Part shown: piece by piece, positions 41,601 to 52,244 of the stretch
How the letters are laid out: each line of letters starts with the position of its first letter
Position numbering within the stretch: position 1 is the stretch's first letter
Source of the DNA: Pachyseris speciosa
Lineage: Eukaryota > Cnidaria > Anthozoa > Scleractinia > Pachyseridae
Direction of reading: 5' to 3'
DNA length: 64,000 nucleotides
Assembly: GCA_016490735.1 (NCBI GenBank)
Contig: JAEMWC010001391.1
Span: 1 to 64,000, forward strand
Made by a program: the position numbers and the translations under genes
The notes under the pieces: generated by a model
What the model was told of the DNA's origin: nothing
The model's database searches: none
What the model saw: the letters and a program-made list of their open reading frames with translations, nothing else

Positions 41601-44600
41601 TAAGTTTTGCCTGGAATTTAACTTGACTTAAGGCGTAAAATTTGATTCACAAAACCTTCTCAACGAGCGAGATGAAAACTTCAGTTAACTCCTAATCCTG
41701 GGTTAGCGTTAATCAGCTTTTCAAAACACCCAGTACTTCAAAAATTGTCTATCTCTGTTACGTTTTATACAGATACGTCATTTTGAAGAGAACGGTACCG
41801 CAAGCACTGGTGACACAAATTAAAATCACGACTTGTGGAGTGGTACAACGAAGACGTACCAAGAAAAATCAGCAGGGAGGGTGCTGCGAGACCATGATGA
41901 AGTCTGTTCAACTTTGGCGTGGTTGACTACTGCTCAAGAAGGACTAAATATTTTCTTGCGAAACTTTGATGTTAACTTTCTGAAACTTTCGCGATGACGT
42001 GTCCATTGACTTAACCAGACTTCTTCTGCAAAACTTTGCAATTAACTTTGTGAAACGTATGACGTGCCCATTGACATGACTGGACCTTTGCTCAGCGAAA
42101 CTTTGCAGTTAATTTTGTGAAACTTTTGCGGTGACGTGTCCACTGACATGACCGGACCTTTGCTGCGAAACTTTGCTTTTAACTTTGTGAAACTTTTGCG
42201 GTGACGTGTCCACTGACATGACCGGACCTTTGCTGCGAAACTTTGCTTTTAACTTTGTGAAACTTTTGCGGTGACGTGTCCACTGACATGACCGGACCTT
42301 TGCTGCGAAACTTTGCAATTAACTTTGTGAAACTTTTGCGGTGACGTGTCCACTGACATGACCGGACCTTTGCTGCGAAACTTTACAATTAACTTTGTGA
42401 AACTTTTGCGGTGACGTGTCCACTGACATGACCGGACCTTTGCTGCGAAACTTTGCAATTAACTTTGTGAAACTTTTGCGGTGACGTGTCCACTGACATG
42501 ACCGGACCTTTGCTGCGAAACTTTACAATTAACTTTGTGAAACTTTTGCGGTGACGTGTCCACTGACATGACCGGACCTTTGCTGCGAAACTTTGCTTTT
42601 AACTTTGTGAAACTTTTGCGGTGACGTGTCCACTGACATGACCGGACCTTTGCTGCGAAACTTTGCTTTTAACTTTGTGAAACTTTTGCGGTGACGTGTC
42701 CACTGACATGACCAGACCTTTGCTGCGAAACTTTGCAATTAACTTTGTGAAACTTTTGCGGTGACGTGTCCACTGACATGACCGGACCTTTGCTGCGAAA
42801 CTTTACAATTAACTTTGTGAAACGTTTGCGGTGACGTGTCCACTGACATGACCGGACCTTTGCTGCGAAACTTTGCTTTTAACTTTGTGAAACTTTTGCG
42901 GTGACGTGTCCACTGACATGACCGGACCTTTGCTGCGAAACTTTGCAATTAACTTTGTGAAACTTTTGCGGTGACGTGTCCACTGACATGACCGGACCTT
43001 TGCTGCGAAACTTTACAATTAACTTTGTGAAACTTTTGCGGTGACGTGTCCACTGACATGACCGGACCTTTGCTGCGAAACTTTGCAATTAACTTTGTGA
43101 AACTTTTGCGGTGACGTGTCCACTGACATGACCGGACCTTTGCTGCGAAACTTTGCAATTAACTTTGTGAAACTTTTGCGGTGACGTGTCCACTGACATG
43201 ACCGGACCTTTGCTGCGAAACTTTACAATTAACTTTGTGAAACTTTTGCGGTGACGTGTCCACTGACATGACCAGACCTTTGCTGCGAAACTTTGCAATT
43301 AACTTTGTGAAACTTTTGCGGTGACGTGTCCACTGACATGACCGGACCTTTGCTGCGAAACTTTACAATTAACTTTGTGAAACGTTTGCGGTGACGTGTC
43401 CACTGACATGACCGGACCTTTGCTGCGAAACTTTGCTTTTAACTTTGTGAAACTTTTGCGGTGACGTGTCCACTGACATGACCAGACCTTTGCTGCGAAA
43501 CTTTGCAATTAACTTTGTGAAACTTTTGCGGTGACGTGTCCACTGACATGACCGGACCTTTGCTGCGAAACTTTACAATTAACTTTGTGAAACTTTTGCG
43601 GTGACGTGTCCACTGACATGACCGGACCTTTGCTGCGAAACTTTGCAATTAACTTTGTGAAACTTTTGCGGTGACGTGTCCACTGACATGACCGGACCTT
43701 TGCTGCGAAACTTTGCAATTAACTTTGTGAAACTTTTGCGGTGACGTGTCCACTGACATGACCGGACCTTTGCTGCGAAACTTTACAATTAACTTTGTGA
43801 AACTTTTGCGGTGACGTGTCCACTGACATGACCAGACCTTTGCTGCGAAACTTTGCAATTAACTTTGTGAAACTTTTGCGGTGACGTGTCCACTGACATG
43901 ACCGGACCTTTGCTGCGAAACTTTGCTTTTAACTTTGTGAAACTTTTGCGGTGACGTGTCCACTGACATGACCAGACCTTTGCTGCGAAACTTTGCAATT
44001 AACTTTGTGAAACTTTTGCGGTGACGTGTCCACTGACATGACCGGACCTTTGCTGCGAAACTTTGCAATTAACTTTGTGAAACTTTTGCGGTGACGTGTC
44101 TACTAACATGACCGGACCTTTGCTGCGAAACTTTTTAATTAACTTTGCGAAACGTATGACGAGTTCACTGACATGACCGGACCTTTGCTGCGAAACTTTG
44201 CTATTGACTTTTTGAAACTTTCGTGGTGACGTGTCCACTTACCGTTTTCGTTTTCATAGTTGACTTGAAGGCAGTAGCATATTCCTTTGCTTCTTGCTAC
44301 TTAATGCCAGGTCTCGTTAACTGGGGAAATTTTTGCAAGACGTGGCCCAAAATTGCGCCAGCAGACACATTGATCGGTAAGATATCATTTAAAGATTTAT
44401 AACATTACTTAGTGGTGCACAAATGTGGTACGTATTTACTATACTTGTGAGACAAACCATGCATAACACCTTTTCATCAAAAAGCTGGAAAATGAGGCCG
44501 CTATAGCTTCAAGAACGTATCATTTTGGCAAATTAAATATAATATTTCAGCACATGTACATTTAACGTACGACTTAACTCTTTTCTAAGTAAGACTCAGT

Positions 44601-45506
44601 GACGACATTATTCACGTACATCACTAAAAAACATGAAATACAACTTTGCATATGGATCAGACAGGATGGTAACAATACACGATTGTATTTTAAAACTTTG
44701 AAATATTAAAATTAAACGCGAAGAAAACAAAACTACACTTATATAATAAACTGATTTGTTTCACTGCGATGTGCGTTCAAACTTTCTTTTTAAAGAAGAT
44801 TTTAAACTTAATGTCGGATAGTTTTCGAATAGGAAAACATGCACGAAAAAGCTACCCGTGTACCTAACCTGCCTAATACATCACAATAAACAATAACCTT
44901 TTTCATAACCTTCTTTTATAACAGAACGACACAAAGATCCGCCTCCGAAGATACAGAGAGAGGTCCTCAGAAGTTCAAGGTGAGTTTGTTTTGTTTTAAA
45001 ATGCGAAGACAAACATATAACTTAAGGATATGAGGGTCTGGTGGGGTTTCACCGATAGCTGAGAGGTGGCCAAATTATTTAACGCATCGCTTAGATCTGT
45101 GTTCAGACAAACGCAACTGATAGCAGAGAAAATACTTAATTATAATTCTTTCTAATAGCTTGAAAATGTCCGAAATTTTAGCTCCTTTGAGATTTGAATC
45201 ACCCCACCCATACCCTCGCATATGATAAGAACCAAACAGTGGTAATCAAGGTTCTATAATCTCACCGGCTATTAAATATTTTAGTACACTACTACATTTT
45301 CGAGATTCCGATTGGATGAACTCAAACATCTGACTCAAGACTATTCCGCTAATGAAAGCTTTCAAACAATAGTGCCCGTCGGACCAAAACACCCTAATGA
45401 ATGGTATCCGTTGGCAAAAGTGTGTCTCAATTTAGCTTACAAACAGCCCATCCGCTTAAAAGAGTGGACTAGTTTCATGACACTTACGGCGGGAAACAAA
45501 AGATAA
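38689..45506 (+). CDS. Candidate spliced gene of unknown function (about 110-140 aa)
   Basis: Three GT-AG exons agree in phase: one ending at 44376 (MPGLVNWGNFCKTWPKIAPA from an ATG at 44304), 44925-44979 (ERHKDPPPKIQREVLRSS), and 45305-45506 (RLDELKHLTQDYSANESFQT, ending LKEWTSFMTLTAGNKR and a stop). The 3' exon is open for 66 codons. A TATA-linked exon, 38689-38745 (MGLLTFRSVVLWTVARKSE), could join at 44271 in phase, which would put the 70-bp array in a large first intron. An alternative second exon starts at 39555 and is open for 96 codons with a hydrophobic stretch. I do not recognise the protein. It is either a gene of the nested element or a captured host fragment. Confidence 0.35.
41496..41740. 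mobile_element. Short MITE inside the nested element
   Basis: CCCAGTCGTTCAAAGC and the inverted CTTTTCAAAACACCCAG bound about 245 bases. CTAATCCCTGGTTAG and CTAATCCTGGGTTAG form the sub-ends. Confidence 0.55.
41951..44240. repeat. Minisatellite array of 70-bp units with an 8-unit higher-order period
   Basis: About 30 units of 70 bases, each with GTGACGTGTCCACTGACATG and an AACTTTGTGAAACTTTTGCG block. Units at both edges are decayed (41951-42100 and 44130-44240). Variant sites (GCAATT, ACAATT or GCTTTT; ACCGGACC or ACCAGACC; AAACGTTTG) recur with a 560-base period. Since 70 is not a multiple of 3, apparent minus-strand ORFs of 69 codons cover three units each and are artefacts. Confidence 0.95.
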
Positions 45507-45910
45507 CAGATTTCTCCAGATTATTTCATCCCACTAGAATTATAATCACAAAAGCAATCAATGTCTCACTGTTGGTTGCTGCTTTATGTTTTATCAGTTA
45601 TCAGACGTGGAGAGCTGGCTGAATACCTGAGTGACTGAGTCAGACGATATACTGAAGCATTGCAGTTCCAAAACAAGCATTATGTGATAGTTTTTGTGCT
45701 TTTATGAAAGTCGACTTGGAGGTGGGAAGAGACCTATTTCTGTCTTACTTAGGCGAAGTACTTCTAAATGTAGGCTACACAAAAAAATCATCCTGCGTTC
45801 TAACGTGGTCATCGTGTAGCCTAGATGGGGATACATTTGAAGACGGAGAAAACAGTTAGTCCTTCCACCGACGTCAAGAAAACTAAGAAACAAAAATTGA
45901 TCAATGGCAT

Positions 45911-46021
45911 TGGGGTGTACCTGTTGAAATCAAAATTTGCTATTAGAAGACTAGCTTCGATTTCCTTAACTCTCCAACATCGTTTCGACAAAAATCTTTG
46001 ATTCCAACAGGTATACTACCC
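45911..46021. repeat. Small inverted-repeat element
   Basis: GGGGTGTACCTGTTGAAATC at the left and its inverted counterpart at the right (AACAGGTATACTACCCC). About 110 bp, within the nested element. Confidence 0.6.
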
Positions 46022-46609
46022 CAAGGCAAAAAAAACTGTTGCGAGCCTCCTTAACGAGCCCATTAGGCGTCATTCGACACACTTTTCTGTTTCCCGCGTT
46101 TCCGGGATTTGAAAATTCTTCGATTGACACCGTACATGCACTTCTTATTTGGTGGATTTTTATCTGCGAGAAGATATGACTTCGGGAAAAAAACTAAAAG
46201 TAAACAACATAGGACACAGATAGAAGCCTATTGCCCCTCTTGGGAACGATCTGACATCCGAAATAAACCATTTGACATATTTTGCCCAAAAATTAAGTTA
46301 AAATCAATACTTAGCTGGCTGGGTATTTTTCCTCCTTACGCGACTGCTGGCTGGCAAACTGGAAAGATTCCACCCGTGCTGGCTGGCATTTCGTGTTTTG
46401 TGGCATTTTCAACCTTGCTGGCTCGTTGAAAAACGACAAGGTCGTAGCTGGCTGGGATTTTTATTTCTCAAAAGTTTTGCTTGCTGGCATTGAAGAGCGG
46501 TAATTTTTTTCCCAGGAAAGTTAAATATTAATGAAGATTGACAGGGAAACACTCAGCTAGTGTTTAGTACATCGTACGATAAAAATTCTCAGAAAAGATC
46601 GTTGGGTAC

Positions 46610-47745
46610 TCCTGAATAGTGAGTAAATTCAAGCTGGTTGATGTTGAGATTTTGCTGCACGATGAAACTGGAAAATTGCGCATGGAAGTATTCGCCAAAA
46701 CAAACGGCTCCGCATGCACTAAGGCATGCTTCACAAGCGAATAGCTCCGGATTTGATACTGCAATGTTGGTGGGAATCACGGAAACACCATTGTAATGAT
46801 CCAGAAAATGTTTCCACCATAAGATGTCCGACCGCATAGAACCGTTGACCGGAAAGGCCTTGCGCTTGGGGCTCGCGTGACATACACGTAACGCGTTCAT
46901 TGATCGACAACTGAAAGCTCTGCCGGGGCGCACGCATGCCATGACAAACGCCAGCTTTCCCAAGAGCTGCTGTAAGTCTCGTTGAACGAAATGGGATTTG
47001 TTCAACCAACGGGAGAGATCATCATGCAGGTCTTTGAGGCGGAACTCAGGAAGCGTCAGCGTCATAGTTAAGGTGTTCACGGTCACACCTAAACAAATCA
47101 TTTCATGCGTGGGGGGAACATCTTTCGCAGGAGACGTTTGCAATCCGAGATCGTTAATTAGCTTAATCATGCGATCATAAGATGCACGGGCGTGGGCAGC
47201 GCTGTCAGCACCGTAAAAATCCTCGATGTAAACATCGACTAGAACACCTTGCTGGTTGAGCATGTAAACAACGGCTTTGGTAGTTCGCTGACAAGCTAGA
47301 GTCGCTGATCGTAAACCAAAAGGCATGGCTATATGGAAGTACATGAAACCGTCAACTGTCATTCCCAGCAAATAAAAGTCGTGTGGATCGACCGGAATTT
47401 GGCGGTACGCACGACGAGATCCGTCTTGAAAACAGGACAGCCAGGTCCTTTACGATTAATAAATTCCACAAGGCGATCAATTCCGGGTAGTCGTAATTTG
47501 TAGAGCTCACTCAGATACGATTCCATCGTTGACAGAGTATCCCGGGGGAAAACTAAGATCATGGACAATGCGTTGGTATTGAATGGGTTGTGATTAAAAG
47601 GGCCGATAATGGCACGGTGCTGGAGCTCCTTAGCAATGTACTCGCGAAGAAAGGTGGGATTTTGTGCTTGGCGTGTTGAAGGGTGGTTGTGAAGCGTTGA
47701 CCATGGGATCTGACTTGAGCTGTAATTAATACTGAGGCCAACCAT
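46610..47745 (-). pseudogene. Reverse transcriptase of the Ngaro-type element
   Basis: The first frame (47745-47400) gives REYIAKELQHRAIIGPF and the following fingers region. After a frame change near 47400 the second frame has LLGMTVDGFMYFHIAMPFGL, QRTTKAVVYMLNQQGV and VDVYIEDFYGAD, the catalytic box of the DIRS group with YIED where YxDD is expected. It continues to NINQLEF, where RNase H should start and where the nested insertion begins. The frame change and the lost aspartate suggest an inactive enzyme. Confidence 0.8.
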
Positions 47746-47898
47746 ATTCTAAAAAATCAACAATGATTTTGTCGTCGTAGTCCGTAAGGTGATATCGCCA
47801 CAAAGCTAGATTAAAGCCTGTTTGAATATGAAGCCTGGGTCCGTTAAAGTTATACTTTGAACTCGATCGTACAGAATTCGCGAGTTCAATTCGCTGTG

Positions 47899-48639
47899 TT
47901 AGTCACTCCTTGGCTTGACCTTGGTTAGTTCCTGGTGATGGGGAAGCTGGGATTGGAAATCTGTGCTTGGCGCAGTGTAACATTGGATGGTCGCTTGAAT
48001 CACAAACGCGGCATCGATGAGTTGTGCTATAAGTGGCGCCAGTAGTAAGGCAGGTACATTTCCCCGTGTAATTCCAATCTCGACAGAGGGGAGACCCGTA
48101 GTCATAGAGCTCTGTGCTGGTGTTGAGGTGATGGCATTTTCAAGTAGACATGGACTCTGTGCATCCATCGCGTTGGTTAAAGGTGCCATTGATGGGCGTT
48201 CCTTCATCCGGGCTAGGTCAAGCTCTGCTTTTCTAATCTCAAGTTGGAGTTTGAGATTTTGGTTATTGAGCTTCTCGAGCTCAAGACTTGCGGTGAGAGA
48301 TGATTCTGGAGTGTCAGAGGTGGGCTTTGCCGTAGATTCTCCAGCAGATTTGGAAGATGTTCGTTTTGCCTTGGGTTTCTGGGGGCGAGCGCCGGTTTTT
48401 TCGTAGCCATCCAGAATTTTTGATGTTTCCATCATCTGTGTCAAATTGTCTAAATCGTACAGGAATTCGTCTTTGTCAACTCCGTGGGCCATCGGGAAGG
48501 TTACCGGCAAAGGTTTAGAAGTTTTCATATGGATACTCTTGGATATAGGATTGTTTGATATCGAGCGCGAATGGCAGAAGGATTGTACTCGCTTACAAGG
48601 ACGATAAAGGATGAACTGATGACTGACTACAAACGCCAC
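47899..48639 (-). CDS. ORF1 (gag-like) of the Ngaro-type element
   Basis: Open for 246 codons. It has a basic, serine/threonine-rich stretch (PQKPKAKRTSSKSAG) followed by a leucine/glutamate-rich coiled coil (LELEKLNNQNLKLQLEIRKA). This matches the position and character of ORF1 in Ngaro and DIRS elements, thought to be a nucleic-acid-binding structural protein. The start overlaps repeat A1; the first methionine, or one near residue 37, could be used. No zinc knuckle is seen. Confidence 0.65.
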   Translation of the reverse strand: MAFVVSHQFILYRPCKRVQSFCHSRSISNNPISKSIHMKTSKPLPVTFPMAHGVDKDEFLYDLDNLTQMMETSKILDGYEKTGARPQKPKAKRTSSKSAGESTAKPTSDTPESSLTASLELEKLNNQNLKLQLEIRKAELDLARMKERPSMAPLTNAMDAQSPCLLENAITSTPAQSSMTTGLPSVEIGITRGNVPALLLAPLIAQLIDAAFVIQATIQCYTAPSTDFQSQLPHHQELTKVKPRSD

Positions 48640-48738
48640 CGTTCTTATCGTACATTCAGATATAATAATTCATACGGCTAAAGTTACCGGTTACATAGTA
48701 ATTAATACTTTTAATGACAAGCACTAAAACACTCAAAA
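48584..48738 (-). repeat. Ngaro terminal repeat A1
   Basis: Direct match of about 155 bases to 36926-37086, including TTATCGTACATTCAGATA and TAATTAATACTTTTAATGAC. Confidence 0.85.
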
Positions 48739-48740
48739 AC

Positions 48741-49300
48741 TATCTTAAAGTTGACGCAGGAGTAGAAATTGTAAACACAGGATCTCAGGCGTTTAGCGAT
48801 TTGCTTGCTCTGTAGACCTAAGTAAGGTAACAGGATGATTATATCTTTCTTAGGAACTGTCAAGACAGGGCTGTTGGGCTTGTTTCTGTTTCTGTTCAAA
48901 ATATCGTTAATGTTGTAGATAATTATCAGTTATACCTTGGGGGTAACCATTTTGTAGAAGAAGTTTCCGGAGATTATTGAGAGCAGATTGCAATAAAGAA
49001 GGCGTGGAGCAAATTCGATAACAACGATAAGTGAGCGTACGAATGAGATTAATTTTGTATTTGCGCGGTGTGAACGAATCCCATTTGGTGTTGAGGCCAG
49101 TGAATTCTTCCGGTAACTGTGTTGTTCGGGCAGCGTTTGACAAGAATGTCTAAAAATGGAATTTCGTTGTTCTGTTCAAATTCAATAGTGAATTTGATGC
49201 TGTTGTGACGGTTTTCAAAAATTGTAACGGCCACAGTTTGAAAATGTGTGTTGCCTAGCATACGAAACGTCAAGTCTATCAGGTAAAATGCGTTGGCTTA
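48741..49300 (-). mobile_element. Penelope-like element, reverse transcriptase half
   Basis: Minus-strand frames give FENRHNSIKFTIEFEQNNEI, then PFLDILVKR, then TKWDSFTPRKYKINLIRTL with YRCYRICSTPSLLQSALNN, then RSCVYNFYSCVNFKIVF at the break. This is the end of the RT and the linker that should lead into the GIY-YIG domain found at 36826. It has several frame changes. The 5' part of the RT is absent. Confidence 0.75.
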
Positions 49301-49537
49301 CATGTTTATCTCCACAGTTTCGATTGCACGTCATCGGTCAGGATCGCCGAACTGGGTATTGGCAGTAGCTTACCAGTATTGGTCTTCCGGGTTTCAGGCT
49401 CAACAACTGGATCAGTTTGGACAGCTATAATATAAATGTTACTCAAAATGTTTTACATGGTGTAAAACTGTAAAAAATATGAAGCACTATGGGTTAAACG
49501 GAGAGAAGGAAGGCTTCACTTTCCTAAATAGACTAAT

Positions 49538-49690
49538 ATCACGCTTGTTGTGAACAAAAGATTTGCCCGTCCAACCTCGTCCACAAAACGAGCAAACACA
49601 AAGGATCTTAATCCAGTGGGAGCTACAACTCATCCTGATGACGAGTCTGGACGGGCAAAATCTATTGTTCATCAGAAATGTGACATCAGT
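49538..49690. repeat. Inverted-repeat block with CTGATGA core
   Basis: AAGATTTGCCCGTCC and GGACGGGCAAAATCT are inverted. CTGATGACGAGTCTGGAC in the right arm resembles a decayed hammerhead start, but the GAAA core is not intact. Confidence 0.35.
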
Positions 49691-50352
49691 CTATTCCCTT
49701 GTTTGCATGGTCGGTGTAGAACACGTGGCATACAAGATGGCTCTGTAGAATTTACAGCCAAATTCGTTGTATCGTGCTGCGTGTTTTCGAAAAAAAATTG
49801 AGTTTGAGGGGTTATACACGCCACAACGCAATGCGTTCTGATTGGGCTATTGCATAACCCCGCCCCCAATCAGAAAAACCCCAACTCCCTTCGATGTTTG
49901 CAAACCACGCAGCGCAGGATATACAACTAATTTGGCTGTAAAACGTTTATAGCAGAGGCTGTCTGACTTTGATTCTCCGATCAGCATAACATAATAACGA
50001 AGTTTTTTCTTAAGTGTCTTGAATCTATTCTACCTTTACTTAGTCTCCTATGCAGCTGTTCTTTGGGTCCTTACGCAACGCTCTCCCACGAGCGTTGCGT
50101 GATAATTGTGACCAAGGTCACTGTGAACGCAATCGGCTCACCTCACGCAATATTGAGGCCAACTTATTTATTTCTTAGTATTGATCAGCAACGTGTGCAA
50201 AATTCATAACCTGAAATCAGGCCTAATTTCATCATCGTTCATATGTCCCCTCACGTGGGCTAGACTTTCTCAGGAGTTCTCGGTCGATGGAAAACGGTCG
50301 ACTCCTCGCGCCTTGTCAAAAGTCGACTTGCGTGCAAAGTCTAAATTTGGGT

Positions 50353-50424
50353 TAGGCTCGATTTCCGCTGCTCACTCGGGTCCGGGCTGGGCCGGACCCG
50401 AGTGAGCGGCGGAAATCGAGCCTA
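50353..50424. repeat. Near-perfect hairpin, 33-base stem and 6-base loop
   Basis: TAGGCTCGATTTCCGC starts the left arm (50353-50385). The right arm (50392-50424) is its inverse with one mismatch. The GC content is higher than in the surroundings. Confidence 0.85.
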
Positions 50425-50429
50425 AATTT

Positions 50430-51730
50430 GGGTCTGATAGCTAACAAGACCGCGTGCTGCTGGCTGGATTTCATCTTTTCTTCAATCCTTATAAGTTACG
50501 TTTCTGTAAAATTTACAGAGTCAAAGATCAATTTTTATGTTCGTATTTCTCCAAAAGACAAAGATCGGTTTAGTTTAATATGTACAGTAAATTTGTTTTG
50601 CTTTATATGGATGTAATTTTCGTGTTTCTGTAATGCACGGTTTTGTAATGCAAATAAAAAAAGGAAAAAAAACAAAACAACAACAACAACAAAAAGTCAG
50701 ACGATAGCCTGCGTGGCGTGCGGACGTACGCTTGAAGCGAGGGAAGAGCGCGCGGAACTGCATAACGCTAACCCAAGTGCAATGTTGCCATCATTCAACC
50801 GATTACGCAATGATCAAACGAACATATGTTTACAGTGCAGACGTGAGAACAATGATGCACTTTTGAGAAAGTAACTAAAAGTCGATATTGTCTCACAACG
50901 GATTGGCGCAGACCACATTTTAATTGATGTATTTCAAACGAAAGAAATTAAAGACGTCAAGTTACGGTAAAAAAAAAACTGATGAAAATTGGTTAAACAA
51001 TAACAGTTTCGACCGGCATTTTTTACTGGCTAAACAAACAGGTGAAAATGAAAACAAGGTCGGAAACAAAACCTACAATGACTACTGAAAGTGCTTCTTA
51101 CACTGGAACTTCTAAGGGTGTTGAAATATTGATTTTCGATCAACAGCTATAACTGGCTCTGATCAAGGAGTGTGTGTGCCATGGAGGCTGTGATTAGAGG
51201 CTCGGGTTAGTTAAGCACGCGTTCCAACAATTCCAACGCATTCACCAACATCTCGTAGCGAAAAACCACAGAAAACAGTGTTTTACAAAATGCCCCCCGC
51301 AATTCCTTTGCAACTCACTGCTGTGCGACTGGATCAGCACCCGCTCTTGATAATTTCAGGATGGGCTCCTGGTAATTCCCAATAACCATGCGGATACGCG
51401 TTTTCTTTTTCCGCTGAAAACCACCTACCAAACAGTGAAATGTGGCATCCAGCACGTCAAAGTTAATAACTTATATCGTGCTTTGTTTTACACGGCAACA
51501 GCTGGACCCAGAATTATTCTTATCACTTACGAGATTCTTCATGGACTATCCCAAACAATGTTTTTTGAACTCGTACGAGAATGCAGGCTTCAACAAAATA
51601 TCCGTCCTTGAAGCGTTTTACTTAATTAGAAAGATTTTGAACAATGATCTACTAAGTTCCTTAAGTTTCAAATTTATTTGATGACTTTCGGAAATTCTAA
51701 GTGTAACCTTGGAAACATCTACCAAACAAA
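50430..51730. other. No recognisable gene
   Basis: AT-rich sequence with an A/AAC-rich tract near 50655-50695 and only short open frames. I see nothing assignable here. Confidence 0.4.
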
Positions 51731-51735
51731 CCTTA

Positions 51736-52240
51736 CGCAGAATCCTATAGGAGGCATGCATGTCTTGTGCTCGCTATTATAGAAATAAAAAGCGAGTAAA
51801 ACAACTCTACTTCTGTGAAATACATAACCATTGCGCCTTAAAAAGTTGTTAGACAACAACTAGCGTCCGAATTTCTCCCTTCACGATTTTGTCAAAAACC
51901 TTGAAAAGTGTAACCTTATCTTTCCCCAAATGATTTGTAATCTCGTAAATCATGCATCATTAAAGAAATACCATTACTACATACACAAACGCAGAATCCT
52001 ATAGGAGGCATGCATGTCTTGTGCTCGCTATTATAGAAATAAAAAGCGAGTAAAACAACTATTTCTGTGAAATACATAACAATTGCGCCTTAAAAAGTTT
52101 AGACAACAACTAGTGTCCGAATTTCTCCCTTCACGATTTTGTCAAAAACCTTGAAAAGTGTAACCTTATCTTTCCCTAAATGATTTGTAATCTCGTAAAA
52201 CATGCATCATTAAAGAAATACCATTACTACATACACAAAA
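51736..52240. repeat. Direct tandem duplication, unit 254 bp
   Basis: CGCAGAATCCTATAGGAGGC starts at 51736 and at 51990, and the following about 250 bases agree with small indels. Non-coding. Confidence 0.85.
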
Positions 52241-52244
52241 CGTT

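Larger units (their letters stand above)
38096..46512. mobile_element. Element of about 8.4 kb with short terminal inverted repeats, nested in the Ngaro copy
   Basis: The left end AAAATAACCGCTCTGCAAGC is inverted with a few changes at the right end (near 46480-46512). Clusters of CTGGC/GCTGGCTGG lie just inside both ends (38128-38290 and 46313-46475), all in the same orientation. No known transposase was recognised. It holds a 70-bp repeat array, a TATA box with candidate exons on the plus strand, and further small inverted-repeat elements. About 100 bases at the right border (46513-46610) are not clearly assigned. Confidence 0.5.
36827..48740 (-). mobile_element. Ngaro/DIRS-type tyrosine-recombinase retrotransposon, interrupted
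   Basis: From the minus strand: repeat A1 (48738-48584), ORF1 (48639-47899), reverse transcriptase (47745-46610), a nested insertion (about 46512-38096), tyrosine recombinase (about 38040-37340), repeat B1 (37165-37080), repeat A2 (37086-36926), repeat B2 (36905-36828). The order A1-ORFs-B1-A2-B2 is the split direct repeat layout of Ngaro elements, which integrate by a recombinase rather than an integrase. Both flanks are halves of one Penelope element, so the insertion point is sharp. Frameshifts in the RT and recombinase and loss of RNase H show it is inactive. Confidence 0.85.

Noticed and set aside
42109..44238. Series of 69-codon minus-strand ORFs with nearly the same sequence
   Set aside because: They follow from a 70-bp tandem repeat read through three units. 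There is no start context or splice signal, and the frames shift with each unit.
41951..44240. CRISPR array
   Set aside because: The units are contiguous 70-mers without unique spacers, in an animal genome.
46109..46429. Plus-strand ORF of 106 codons
   Set aside because: It reads through the CTGGC sub-terminal repeats of the nested element. No splice or homology support.
48017..48406. Plus-strand ORF of 129 codons
   Set aside because: Antisense to Ngaro ORF1.
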